Part shown: positions 1 through 8,671 of the stretch, piece by piece
How the letters are laid out: the number at the start of each line of letters is the position of its first letter
Numbering within the stretch: position 1 is the first letter of the stretch
NCBI RefSeq assembly: GCF_009208075.1
Contig: NZ_WFKJ01000001.1
Span: 1 to 64,000 of the forward strand
From: Poseidonibacter ostreae
Lineage (GTDB): Bacteria; Campylobacterota; Campylobacteria; Campylobacterales; Arcobacteraceae
Length of the DNA: 64,000 nt
Direction of reading: 5' to 3'
Program-made: the position numbers and the translations under genes
Notes under the pieces: generated by a model
Databases searched by the model: none
Seen by the model: only the letters and a program-made list of their open reading frames with translations
What the model was told of the DNA's origin: nothing

Positions 1-5
1 ATATT

Positions 6-1373
6 ATGAAAAAGTTTGATTTAATAATTATAGGAGCAGGACGAGCTAGTAACCTTGCAGCAAAAGCTGGAAAAATGGGTAAAAAAGTTGCCATAATAGA
101 AAAGTCAAAACTAGGAGGAACATGTCCAAATAGAGGATGTGTTCCATCAAAACTTCTAATTGGTTATGCACATGTAGCAAGATCAATTAAAGAATCAGAC
201 AGACATTTCATAGATTCAAGTATAAATAATATAGATATAGAAAAAATATTTGAAGAAACAAATAAATATATATCAAAAATAGACCCTATATATAAAAAGA
301 AATTCAATGAAAATGTAGAAGTATTCTATGGAACTGGAAAATTTGTATCTAATAATATAATTTCTGTTAATGGTGAACAATTAACAGCTCCAAAAATTGT
401 AATAGCAACAGGAACAAAAGCTATAAAAGCCCCACATCCTAAAGCTTGGACAAGTGATGATATATTTCCTTTAGAAGGAGAAATTCCAAAATCAATAACA
501 ATTGTTGGTTCTGGCTTTATAGCATGTGAATTAGCAAACTTTTTCTCTGCTGTTGGAATTGAAACTAAACTACTTGTAAGAAGTCAAAGAATTTTAGGAA
601 ATGAAGATAGTGATATCTCTGCAATATTTAAAGAAGAGTTTGTAAAAAATGTAGATATTTTATTTGATACGAGTATTGATACAATTGACTATAAAGATAA
701 TCAATTTAACTTAGAATTAATAAACAAAGATAATAAAAAAACAAAACATAGCTCACAAGCACTTCTTTATGCAACAGGAAGAGAATCAAATACCAATAGT
801 TTAGACTTAGAAAATACGGATATAGAAGTAAATGATAGAGGTTATATTAAAAGAGATAAATTCTTTGAAACAAAAGCTAAAGGTGTATACGTAGTGGGAG
901 ATGCAAGTGGAGAAAATATGCTTCAACACGCAGCGGCACAAGAAGTTAATCATTTAGGTAAGATTTTATTAGAAGATGAAAAAGAAGCCTTAAAGTTTAA
1001 ATATATACCTCATGGAGTATTTACAGAACCTGAAATTGCGAGTGTTGGAATAACTGAACAAAAAGCAAAAGAGTTAAATATAGAATATGTAACAAGTATT
1101 ACACCATGGATTGCAAGTGCTAAAGCTATGTCTACAAGATTAAGATATCCAAGAACAAAGTTTATTGTAAATCCAAATACTTATGAAATTTTAGGATGCC
1201 ATTTAATAGGTCCCGAAAGTACTACTATGATGCATCAAGTTCTTACAGTTATGCACTTAGATAATGATATAAGACATTTAAAAGAGATGCTATATATTCA
1301 TCCAGCACTAAGTGAAGCCTTACTTCCAGCTGCTGTTGATGCTGTAAGAGAAATTGAAAAGCTAAGTAATTAA
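6..1373 (+). CDS. FAD-dependent pyridine nucleotide-disulfide oxidoreductase (class I)
   Basis: A 455-residue flavoprotein of the dihydrolipoamide/glutathione/mercuric reductase class. The redox-active pair is C40 and C45 in GGTCPNRGCVPSK, and the C-terminal His-Glu dyad is seen as HPALSE (H432, E437). The N-terminal FAD fold reads GAGRAS, so the usual third glycine is serine. A second Rossmann fold GSGFIA sits near residue 170, and a following VRSQR stretch with two arginines suggests NADPH rather than NADH (inference). The true dihydrolipoamide dehydrogenase lies elsewhere in the window and carries a lipoyl domain, so this paralogue probably reduces another disulfide or dithiol; it resembles mycothione-reductase-like proteins. 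The ATG at 6 lies too close to the window edge to judge its ribosome site. It converges with the MarR gene, overlapping by 4 bases. Confidence 0.85.
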   Translation: MKKFDLIIIGAGRASNLAAKAGKMGKKVAIIEKSKLGGTCPNRGCVPSKLLIGYAHVARSIKESDRHFIDSSINNIDIEKIFEETNKYISKIDPIYKKKFNENVEVFYGTGKFVSNNIISVNGEQLTAPKIVIATGTKAIKAPHPKAWTSDDIFPLEGEIPKSITIVGSGFIACELANFFSAVGIETKLLVRSQRILGNEDSDISAIFKEEFVKNVDILFDTSIDTIDYKDNQFNLELINKDNKKTKHSSQALLYATGRESNTNSLDLENTDIEVNDRGYIKRDKFFETKAKGVYVVGDASGENMLQHAAAQEVNHLGKILLEDEKEALKFKYIPHGVFTEPEIASVGITEQKAKELNIEYVTSITPWIASAKAMSTRLRYPRTKFIVNPNTYEILGCHLIGPESTTMMHQVLTVMHLDNDIRHLKEMLYIHPALSEALLPAAVDAVREIEKLSN

Positions 1374-1801
1374 AAGTTATCTTTCATCTTTTCAAGAAGA
1401 AGACAAAGGTCTTCTTTCTCTTTTTTAGTAAAGCCTTTATAACTTTGTTCTAAAAGTTTTGTTGAAATTTTATCTAATACTATGGGTTTAGTATCTAATC
1501 CTTTTTTAGTAAGACAGATAAGAGTACTTCTGTTATCTGTATTAGATTTTAACTTCTTTACTAACTCAAGCTTTTCTAATTTATTAACTAAAGCAGTAAT
1601 TGTAGACTTATCTTTATTAATACATTCAGATATTTCTCTCATACTTACTGCACTTTCACAGTTATAAAGTTTGATTAAAATATCTCCATGTGATGGTGCA
1701 AGACCATTTAAATTATTCTTTTTAAGCTCTTCTATAATAAGTTTGTTTGCACCATTATGAATTTTTGAAATAGTTGAAATAATCGCGTTTATATTTTGCA
1801 T
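1370..1801 (-). CDS. MarR-family transcriptional regulator
   Basis: Winged-helix regulator of about 143 residues. The recognition region (MREISECINKDKSTITALV) and the wing (DNRSTLICLTKKG, matching the family DxRSxxxxLTxxG pattern) are clear. An ATG at 1801 is preferred; a TTG two codons upstream (1807) is also open and neither has a strong Shine-Dalgarno. It lies downstream of, and on the same strand as, the SnoaL-like lipoprotein gene (49-base gap), so both are probably transcribed from the region holding two perfect 16-bp palindromes. Autoregulation by binding these palindromes is the simplest inference. MarR proteins usually release DNA on binding phenolic ligands or on oxidation; no reactive N-terminal cysteine stands out. 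Confidence 0.88.
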   Translation of the reverse strand: MQNINAIISTISKIHNGANKLIIEELKKNNLNGLAPSHGDILIKLYNCESAVSMREISECINKDKSTITALVNKLEKLELVKKLKSNTDNRSTLICLTKKGLDTKPIVLDKISTKLLEQSYKGFTKKEKEDLCLLLEKMKDNF

Positions 1802-1850
1802 AGGCAATTATAGTTACTTTTTATTTAAAGTATAGGCTAAGACCTTTACT

Positions 1851-2705
1851 TTAAAATTTTCCATTTTTATTTTGCCATTTATCTTGAGATAAAATCTCTT
1901 CAATAGTATCCCAATGCTCTACGATTTTATTATTCTCAATTCTAAATAAATCATAAAAAGAGACATGTTTTTTCATAAATTCGCCCTCACTTACGCTTAA
2001 TACAAAATTACCTTCACCTAAAATCATATGATTCTTTTTATAAACCATTGGCATATTTGCTTTATTTAAAGCTTCAATTGCTTCACCAAGTCCTGCTAAA
2101 CCATCTTTTACATGTGGATTATGTTGGATATATTTTTCTGTTGATATATACTGAGTGATTTTTGAAGGATTTTTACCCATTAATACATCACTTATAAAGT
2201 CTTTTATTAAACTCTTATTTTCAATAGTTTTATCTAAATCTGTAATTTTAGCACTTCCATCAAACTGAGTTCTTCCACTTGCAGTTTTCTCTACAATTTC
2301 TTGTAAATTATCCCAATGCTCTACGATTTTTCCATCTTCAAATCTAAAAATATCAAACCCTGCTTTTGGTCCAAAAAAATTATATTTTGTATGAGTAAAA
2401 ACAAAATTCTCGTCTTCAAATGATCTTTGTACTTCCACTTTTGCACTTCCTTTTGGAAGATGTGATAATACTTCACTAAAACCAGCTAAACCATCTTTTA
2501 CAGATAAATTATGTTGAATATATTTATTTGCATTTACATATGCTATTGGTGCTGTTGCACCTGTTTGAATTGAGTTTAATAACTCAACAGCTTTTTCTTT
2601 GTTTGTTAACATTCTATTTTCCTCTTGTTTATTTGTTATTGAACATCCTGTAAATAAAGATGTCACCAAAAATATTACTAATAAAACTTTATTTTTTTGT
2701 TTCAT
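1851..2705 (-). CDS. Lipoprotein with two tandem SnoaL-like (NTF2-fold) domains
   Basis: 284 residues. The N-terminus has a hydrophobic segment ending in the lipobox LFTGC, so it is probably a lipid-anchored envelope protein. Two homologous halves follow (about residues 38-145 and 160-275); each holds a YIQHN motif, a VKDGLAG motif and a KIVEHWD motif, which is how an internal duplication shows itself. The repeat resembles the SnoaL-like family sometimes called aldol-condensation-catalysing (COG4922-type), but the reaction is not known. Such proteins are usually single-domain and cytoplasmic, so a duplicated, exported version is unusual. First gene of a two-gene unit with the MarR regulator. 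Confidence 0.75.
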   Translation of the reverse strand: MKQKNKVLLVIFLVTSLFTGCSITNKQEENRMLTNKEKAVELLNSIQTGATAPIAYVNANKYIQHNLSVKDGLAGFSEVLSHLPKGSAKVEVQRSFEDENFVFTHTKYNFFGPKAGFDIFRFEDGKIVEHWDNLQEIVEKTASGRTQFDGSAKITDLDKTIENKSLIKDFISDVLMGKNPSKITQYISTEKYIQHNPHVKDGLAGLGEAIEALNKANMPMVYKKNHMILGEGNFVLSVSEGEFMKKHVSFYDLFRIENNKIVEHWDTIEEILSQDKWQNKNGKF

Positions 2706-2727
2706 AATAATTCCTTTTAATTAATTT

Positions 2728-2775
2728 AGTTTGATATCAAACTTTATATGTCGAATTATAGTTTGATATCAAACT
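2728..2775 (-). promoter_or_regulatory. Two perfect 16-bp palindromes, probable MarR operators
   Basis: AGTTTGATATCAAACT occurs at 2728-2743 and again at 2760-2775. Each copy is a perfect palindrome and the two are 32 bp apart centre to centre, about three helical turns, on the same DNA face. They lie just upstream of the SnoaL-like/MarR unit, where a promoter should be. Dimeric MarR proteins bind palindromes of this size, so operator function is a well-supported inference. Confidence 0.75.
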
Positions 2776-2873
2776 AATGTCAAGTCTTTTAAAATTTACT
2801 TTTTATTTTTCTATATTTTTATAAGAAAAACTAATAATTGATTAATATCATTTTTTTATTTAAATCATTTAAA

Positions 2874-2879
2874 TATACT
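2874..2879 (+). promoter_or_regulatory. Probable -10 box of the five-haem cytochrome gene
   Basis: TATACT lies 20 bases before the ATG at 2900, followed by a short leader with the ribosome site AAAGGA. Campylobacterota sigma70 promoters often lack a clear -35, as here. Confidence 0.45.
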
Positions 2880-2899
2880 TCGAAAACAAAGGATATATA

Positions 2900-4069
2900 A
2901 TGAAATTATTACAAATATTTATCATGGTTTTATTTATAACTATGAATCTAAATGCAGAAGATTTTATAAGTAGTAATACTTGTAAAGCATGTCATCCAAC
3001 TATCTATGGAGAGTTTTATAATTCATCACATAGAAAAGCTTCAATCTTTGAAGACCCTATTCATAAAGCTGTTTGGGATTTACATCCAAATAAAGAAAAA
3101 GAGTCTTATACTTGTGCAAAGTGTCATACACCAAGTGATACTAAACTAATACAAAAACTTAAAGAAAATAAAAAAGCAATACCAGAAAAAAATAGTATTC
3201 AATCACATGAAGCAATCTCTTGTGTATATTGTCATAGTATTAAAAGTATTGAAGAGCATGAAAAAGTAAATACAAATGTTTTAACTAGTGAGAAAAAAGT
3301 ATTCTATTCTGCAAATGAAGATAATAGAATAGTAAAAGATAAAAAGTATAAAGATGAAGTATCATTATTTGGGATGATGAAAAAGAAATCTGGTTCTCCA
3401 TATCATACAATAGATTATTCAAATGAAGATTTCTATACAGGTAAAATGTGTATGGGATGTCATCAAAAGCTTCAAAATGATAATAAGTTTGATTTATGTA
3501 GAGTTGATATGAAAGGTGCCCAAGATGAAGAGAAGAATTGTATAACATGTCATATGCCAAAAGTAAAAGGAACGGCTACATCTATTAAGATTACAGATAA
3601 ACATAGGTTCCATGGCTTTGCAAGTGCTTCAAATAATCAAGACTTATTAGCAAAATATATAAAAATAAATTTTGAACAAAAAAATGATAGTTTTGAAATC
3701 TCAATTAAAAATGAATCAAGTCATAATCTGTTTTTACAACCTTTAAGATTAGCTCAATTAAAAGTTAATGTTTTAAAAGGAAATGAAAGAATAGAACTTC
3801 CTACAAAATCTTTTATGAGAATTATAGGAAAAGATAAAAAACCAACAATGCCATGGCTTGCAAATAGTGTAGTTAAAAACAATATGATTAAAGCAAATGA
3901 AAATAGAGTTATAAAATATGATTATATTTTAAAAGCTGATGATTCTATTGAAGTTGTATTTGGATATTACAAAGTAAATCCTAAAATGTGGAAAAAACTA
4001 AAACTAGAAAATGATGAAACAAGCACTAAATTTAATGTTTTAAAAAGTGAATTTTATAAGGGGGAGTAA
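2900..4069 (+). CDS. Periplasmic five-haem cytochrome c (c554-like)
   Basis: 389 residues starting with a Sec signal peptide (to about NLNA, residue 19). Five CxxCH haem c sites are visible: CKACH (C28-H32), CAKCH, CVYCH, CMGCH and CITCH, all in the first 230 residues. The order and the SSHRKA segment after the first site recall the cytochrome c554/multihaem nitrite-reductase-related group. The remaining 160 residues have no haem site and look like a beta-rich domain. Probably an electron carrier or terminal reductase subunit in the periplasm; the partner is unknown because no quinol-oxidising subunit is adjacent. A good ribosome site (AAAGGA) supports the start. The initiator tRNA gene begins directly after the stop on the other strand. 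Confidence 0.82.
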   Translation: MKLLQIFIMVLFITMNLNAEDFISSNTCKACHPTIYGEFYNSSHRKASIFEDPIHKAVWDLHPNKEKESYTCAKCHTPSDTKLIQKLKENKKAIPEKNSIQSHEAISCVYCHSIKSIEEHEKVNTNVLTSEKKVFYSANEDNRIVKDKKYKDEVSLFGMMKKKSGSPYHTIDYSNEDFYTGKMCMGCHQKLQNDNKFDLCRVDMKGAQDEEKNCITCHMPKVKGTATSIKITDKHRFHGFASASNNQDLLAKYIKINFEQKNDSFEISIKNESSHNLFLQPLRLAQLKVNVLKGNERIELPTKSFMRIIGKDKKPTMPWLANSVVKNNMIKANENRVIKYDYILKADDSIEVVFGYYKVNPKMWKKLKLENDETSTKFNVLKSEFYKGE

Positions 4070-4071
4070 AT

Positions 4072-4148
<77 letters not shown>

Positions 4149-4217
4149 ACTTTTAAGATTAAGCAGACATGATAGCTGATTAACCTTAAAGCAATATCGT
4201 ATATCTTATAAAGTAAA

Positions 4218-5084
4218 TTAATCTTCCTTCAAGTATTCGTGAGCCATGTAAGAACTTCTTGCATATGGGCTTGCTTTAACATACTCAAAACCTAAATCCA
4301 TTGCTAACTTTTCATATTTTGCAAACTGTTCAGGTTTTACATACTCAATAACTTTTTCGTACTCTCCTGAAGGTGCAAGATATTGTCCAATACTTAAAAA
4401 CTTACAACCAACTGCAAGTAAATCTTTGAAAACAGCAATCATTTCTTCTTCTGTTTCACCTAAACCTACCATTAAAGCTGATTTTGTTTTGATTTTATCT
4501 CCACCAAGTTCTTTTAATCTTTTTAAAACTTCTAGAGATCTTTCATATTTTCCATTTCTTCTTACTCTATATAAACTTGGAACTGTTTCAACATTATGTC
4601 CAATGATTGTAGCTCCCGATTCAATAACTCTTTGAAGACTCTCTTCTTTAGCTTTAAAATCAGGTATTAAAATTTCTACTTTTGTACCAGGAGCTTTTTG
4701 TATAATATCTTGTGTAACTTTGTAAAATTGCTCTGCTCCACCATCTTTTAAATCATCTCTTGCAGGACTAGTAATTACTACAAATTTAAGACCCAGTTTT
4801 AAAACGGAAGTTGTAACTTTTTTAATCTCACTTTCATCAACACCACTTGGTACTCCTGTTTTAACATTACAATAAGTACATCTTCTTGTACAAGTATCTC
4901 CTAAAATTAGAAATGTCGCATTCTTATTTGCAAAACATTCACTAATATTTGGACATTTTGCTTCTTGACAGATTGTATGTAATCCTCCCACATCTTTTAA
5001 AAGGTTTTCCATTTCTATTTGAGTGTGTGGCGTTAGTTTTTTTCTTAACCATTCAGGTTTTTTAAATTTTATTTCTTTTGTCAT
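4218..5084 (-). CDS. lipA: Lipoyl synthase, radical SAM
   Basis: Inserts two sulfur atoms into protein-bound octanoyl groups to make lipoate. Both iron-sulfur cluster motifs are seen: the auxiliary cluster CQEAKCPNISEC and the radical-SAM CTRRCTYC, plus a C-terminal SPYARSSY segment whose serine (RSSY) is the usual third-cluster ligand in the family. The start is set at 5084, after a GAGGG ribosome site; an open frame extends 16 codons further but that part lies inside the upstream gene and is not conserved-looking. The lipoate ligase stop lies 1-2 bases upstream, so translation of the two is probably coupled. Divergent neighbours encode three lipoyl-bearing domains of pyruvate dehydrogenase, the likely substrates. 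Confidence 0.97.
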   Translation of the reverse strand: MTKEIKFKKPEWLRKKLTPHTQIEMENLLKDVGGLHTICQEAKCPNISECFANKNATFLILGDTCTRRCTYCNVKTGVPSGVDESEIKKVTTSVLKLGLKFVVITSPARDDLKDGGAEQFYKVTQDIIQKAPGTKVEILIPDFKAKEESLQRVIESGATIIGHNVETVPSLYRVRRNGKYERSLEVLKRLKELGGDKIKTKSALMVGLGETEEEMIAVFKDLLAVGCKFLSIGQYLAPSGEYEKVIEYVKPEQFAKYEKLAMDLGFEYVKASPYARSSYMAHEYLKED

Positions 5085-5085
5085 A

Positions 5086-5802
5086 TTATTTTCCCTCGTA
5101 TAATTCATCATATATATTTTGTTCATTCTCACATAATTTTGATTCTATAAATTCTGCATTAAAAGTCTTTTCAAATGCTTTTTGTAAAGTATCAGCTGCA
5201 TCATTAAAATTTAACTTAATATCAAAATCTTCTAATGAAGACCCATGTTGTTTATCTTTTTTAATTGTTTTTAGTGGTATTGAGCCATGTTGAAAAATCA
5301 CGTTTTTCGTTCTTTTTTGCGCATTCCCACCAATCTTTTGTCCATTAATTATAATATCATAAGCTTCAAATCCCACTTGGCAAAATGCATCTTTGCTTAA
5401 AACTATCTCTTCTACATCTTTTGCAAAATTAGCTTTTAGATTAAGACTTGCATAAAAATTAAGAATAAATGAGCAAATCAACTCGTAAGTTTCCTTTACC
5501 CCTTTTTCTTGAATATAGCTTGATGGGATTATTAAAGAGTATGAAATATCATGCCCATGAAATAAAACTCCACCACCTGTAATTCTTTTTGCAAAATTAT
5601 TTTTATACTCTTTTAATAGTGTTACATAATCACTTGGATTTTGAGAAAGACCAAAAGTAACACTAGTTTGCCAAGAATAAAGTCGTAAAACGGGTAAACT
5701 ATCTTTTGTAAAAGTTTTAAATAGTGCAGAATCTAAACAAGAATTAGCTTTTGCACTAAGATTTTGAGATTTAATTAATCTAAACTTATTGTTAAAAATC
5801 AT
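5086..5802 (-). CDS. lplA: Lipoate-protein ligase / octanoyl transferase family (LplA/LipM type)
   Basis: 238 residues with the biotin/lipoate ligase core: RITGGGVLFHGHDISYSL matches the family RRxTGGGxxxH motif and supplies the lipoate or octanoate pocket; KIGGNAQKR carries the invariant lysine. The length is close to LipM or the large domain of LplA; the small C-terminal accessory domain of E. coli LplA is absent, so octanoyl transfer (LipM-like) is as likely as salvage of free lipoate. Immediately upstream of lipA, and together they would complete lipoylation. Promoter region shared with the divergent aceE operon. Confidence 0.85.
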   Translation of the reverse strand: MIFNNKFRLIKSQNLSAKANSCLDSALFKTFTKDSLPVLRLYSWQTSVTFGLSQNPSDYVTLLKEYKNNFAKRITGGGVLFHGHDISYSLIIPSSYIQEKGVKETYELICSFILNFYASLNLKANFAKDVEEIVLSKDAFCQVGFEAYDIIINGQKIGGNAQKRTKNVIFQHGSIPLKTIKKDKQHGSSLEDFDIKLNFNDAADTLQKAFEKTFNAEFIESKLCENEQNIYDELYEGK

Positions 5803-5893
5803 TTTAGCCCTAACTTATTTTTTTATTTATATATTTTTATAGTATTTTTATTTAAGAAGAGTTTAAATTTATTACAAATTTCGATAAAAACTA

Positions 5894-5927
5894 AGTCTAT
5901 TATAATTTAAAGTCTATTATAATTTAA
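5894..5927 (+). promoter_or_regulatory. 17-bp tandem duplication giving two -10 boxes before aceE
   Basis: AGTCTATTATAATTTAA occurs twice back to back (5894-5910, 5911-5927). Each copy contains a perfect TATAAT (5901-5906 and 5918-5923). They lie 60-90 bases upstream of the aceE ATG, so two overlapping promoters with start points 17 bp apart are likely. Confidence 0.55.
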
Positions 5928-5988
5928 AAAAATTAATTAATAAAATTAATTATATTTTAAGAATTAAACATTATTTCAAAGGATATTT

Positions 5989-8661
5989 ATGTCGTTGTTA
6001 AATTTAGAAGATATTAATCCATTAGAGACAGAAGAATGGATGGAAGCCTTAGAGGCAGTAATTGAAGAAGAAGGTGCAGATAGAGCACACTTTTTACTTG
6101 AAAAACTTATTGACAAGTCAAGAAGAACTGGAGCAGATATACCACATAGTGGAAATACGGCATATCTAAATACAATACCTGTTAATCAAGAACCTAAAAT
6201 GCCAGGTGATAGAGATTTAGAACGAAAAATTAGATCTATTATTAGATGGAATGCACAAACTATGGTTTTAAGAGCTTCTAAAAAGAATTTAGAACTTGGT
6301 GGTCATATTGCATCATTCCAATCATCTGCAACTTTATATGATGTTGCTTTTAATCACTTTTTTAAAGCACCAAATGAAAAAGATGGTGGAGATTTAGTAT
6401 TTTATCAAGGACATATAGCACCTGGTATTTATGCAAGAAGTTTTGTAGAAGGAAGATTAACTGAATCACAAATGGATAATTTTAGACAAGAAGCTTTTGC
6501 TGATGGTTTATCTTCATACCCGCATCCAAAACTTATGCCAGATTACTGGCAATTTCCAACAGTTTCAATGGGACTAGGCCCTATTCAAGCAATTTATCAA
6601 GCAAGATTTTTAAAATATCTTACAAATAGAGGAATTAAAGATTGTAGTGGTCAAACAGTTTATTGTTATATGGGTGATGGTGAATGTGATGAACCTGAAT
6701 CTTTAGGAGCAATAGGCCTTGCGGGACGTGAAGGTTTAGATAACTTAGTATTTGTTATTAACTGTAACTTACAAAGATTAGATGGTCCTGTTCGTGGTAA
6801 TGGTAAAATTATCCAAGAATTAGAACGTGAATTTAGAGGTGCTGGTTGGCAAGTTCTTAAAGTAGTTTGGGGAAGAAAATGGGATGAGCTTTTAGCAAAA
6901 GATACATCAGGTAGATTACTTCAACTAATGGAAGAAACTGTTGATGGTGAGTATCAAAACTTTAAACAAAAAGGTGGAGCATACACTAGAGAAAAATTCT
7001 TTAACAAATATCCTGAAACTGCAAAACTTGTTGAAAATATGAGTGATGATGAAATTTGGGCACTTAATAGAGGTGGTCATGATCCAATTAAAGTATACTC
7101 AGCTTATAAAAAAGCACTAGATACGAAAGGTTTACCATCTGTAATTCTTGCTAAGACTGTAAAAGGTTATGGTATGGGTGAAGCTGCTGAGGGTAAAAAT
7201 ATTGCTCACGGTGTTAAAAAAGTAGATACATCTGTATTAAGACAGTTTAGAGATAGATTCGATATTCCTATTTCAGATGAAGATGTTGAAAATTTAAAAT
7301 ATTATAGACCATCAGAAGATTCTCCTGAATATAAATATATGCAAAAACATAGAGAAGACTTACATGGTCATGTTCCACAAAGAAGAGAAAAATTCTCTCA
7401 AGCTCTAGAAATTCCTACACTTGATAAATTTGATGCTGTATTAAAAGGAAGTGGAGATAGAGAAATTTCTACAACTATGGCATTTGTAAGAGTTTTAAAT
7501 ATCTTAGTAAAAGATAAAAAAATTGGTAAAAATATTGTTCCAATTGTTCCTGATGAAGCAAGAACATTTGGTATGGAAGGAATGTTTAGACAATTAGGTA
7601 TTTATGCAAATGAAGGTCAAAAATATATCCCTCAAGATAAAGAACAAGTTGCTTACTATAAAGAAGATAAAAAAGGTCAAGTACTTCAAGAAGGTATTAA
7701 TGAATTAGGTGCAATGGGTTCTTGGACTGCAGCAGCTACATCTTATTCAGTAAATGATTGTCCAATGATTCCGTTCTATATTTTCTATTCAATGTTTGGA
7801 TTCCAAAGAACTGGAGATATGTGTTGGGCAGCAGCAGATCAAAAATCTAGAGGTTTCTTAGTTGGTGGTACTTCAGGTAGAACTACACTTAATGGTGAAG
7901 GTTTACAACATGAAGATGGTCACTCTCATATTATTGCAAATACTATTCCATCTTGTGTATCTTACGATCCAACATACGGATATGAAGTTGCAGTTATTGT
8001 TCAAGATGGTATAAATAGAATGTATGGTGAGTCTCAAGAAGATATTTACTACTACTTAACAACATTAAATGAAAACTATAAACAACCTGCAATGCCAGAA
8101 GGTGTTGAAGAGGGTATTTTAAAAGGTATTTATAAATTTAAAACTTATGAAGCTAAAAATGATTATAAAGTTAAATTATTAGGTTCAGGTACTATTTTAG
8201 AACAAGTTAGACTTGCAGCTGAAATTTTAGCTCACGATTATGGAATTGCATCAGAACTTTACTCTGCTACTTCATACAATGAACTAACAAGAGAAGCACA
8301 AGATATTGAAAGATCTAACTTATTAAATATTGAAGATGAAGATAAAATAGCTTATGTAGATCAAGTACTTGGAAGTGATGATGAAAATATCATCATTTCT
8401 GCAACAGATTATATGAAAGCTTATTCTGAACAAATCGCACCATTTGTAAAAGGTTCATTTAAAGCACTTGGTACTGATGGTTTTGGTAGATCTGATTCAA
8501 GAGCTAATTTACGATCTTTCTTTGAAGTTGATACAGATTTCATCGTATTTACAACATTAGCACAACTTGCTAAAAATGGTAAAATTGAGAAATCAGTGGT
8601 AGTTGAAGCTATGAAAAAACATAATATTGATCCTACAAGAATCAATCCATTAAATGCCTAA
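5989..8661 (+). CDS. aceE: Pyruvate dehydrogenase E1, homodimeric type
   Basis: 890 residues, the usual length of the single-chain E1. It decarboxylates pyruvate with thiamine diphosphate and passes acetyl groups to the E2 lipoyl arms. The thiamine diphosphate/Mg motif is visible as GDGECDEPES (from G229) and closes with NCN about 30 residues later. SYPHPKLMPDYWQFPTVSMG and the GLQHEDGHSH segment are hallmark E1 regions. AAAGGA lies 5 bases before the ATG. First gene of aceE-aceF-lpd, with intergenic gaps of 10 and 9 bases. Many Campylobacterota use pyruvate:ferredoxin oxidoreductase instead, so a complete aerobic-type complex is informative about lifestyle (inference). Confidence 0.97.
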   Translation: MSLLNLEDINPLETEEWMEALEAVIEEEGADRAHFLLEKLIDKSRRTGADIPHSGNTAYLNTIPVNQEPKMPGDRDLERKIRSIIRWNAQTMVLRASKKNLELGGHIASFQSSATLYDVAFNHFFKAPNEKDGGDLVFYQGHIAPGIYARSFVEGRLTESQMDNFRQEAFADGLSSYPHPKLMPDYWQFPTVSMGLGPIQAIYQARFLKYLTNRGIKDCSGQTVYCYMGDGECDEPESLGAIGLAGREGLDNLVFVINCNLQRLDGPVRGNGKIIQELEREFRGAGWQVLKVVWGRKWDELLAKDTSGRLLQLMEETVDGEYQNFKQKGGAYTREKFFNKYPETAKLVENMSDDEIWALNRGGHDPIKVYSAYKKALDTKGLPSVILAKTVKGYGMGEAAEGKNIAHGVKKVDTSVLRQFRDRFDIPISDEDVENLKYYRPSEDSPEYKYMQKHREDLHGHVPQRREKFSQALEIPTLDKFDAVLKGSGDREISTTMAFVRVLNILVKDKKIGKNIVPIVPDEARTFGMEGMFRQLGIYANEGQKYIPQDKEQVAYYKEDKKGQVLQEGINELGAMGSWTAAATSYSVNDCPMIPFYIFYSMFGFQRTGDMCWAAADQKSRGFLVGGTSGRTTLNGEGLQHEDGHSHIIANTIPSCVSYDPTYGYEVAVIVQDGINRMYGESQEDIYYYLTTLNENYKQPAMPEGVEEGILKGIYKFKTYEAKNDYKVKLLGSGTILEQVRLAAEILAHDYGIASELYSATSYNELTREAQDIERSNLLNIEDEDKIAYVDQVLGSDDENIIISATDYMKAYSEQIAPFVKGSFKALGTDGFGRSDSRANLRSFFEVDTDFIVFTTLAQLAKNGKIEKSVVVEAMKKHNIDPTRINPLNA

Positions 8662-8671
8662 GGAGTAAAAG

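Noticed and set aside
5085-5132. Longer lipA start at 5132
   Set aside because: The extra 16 codons lie inside lplA and a good ribosome site sits before the ATG at 5084.
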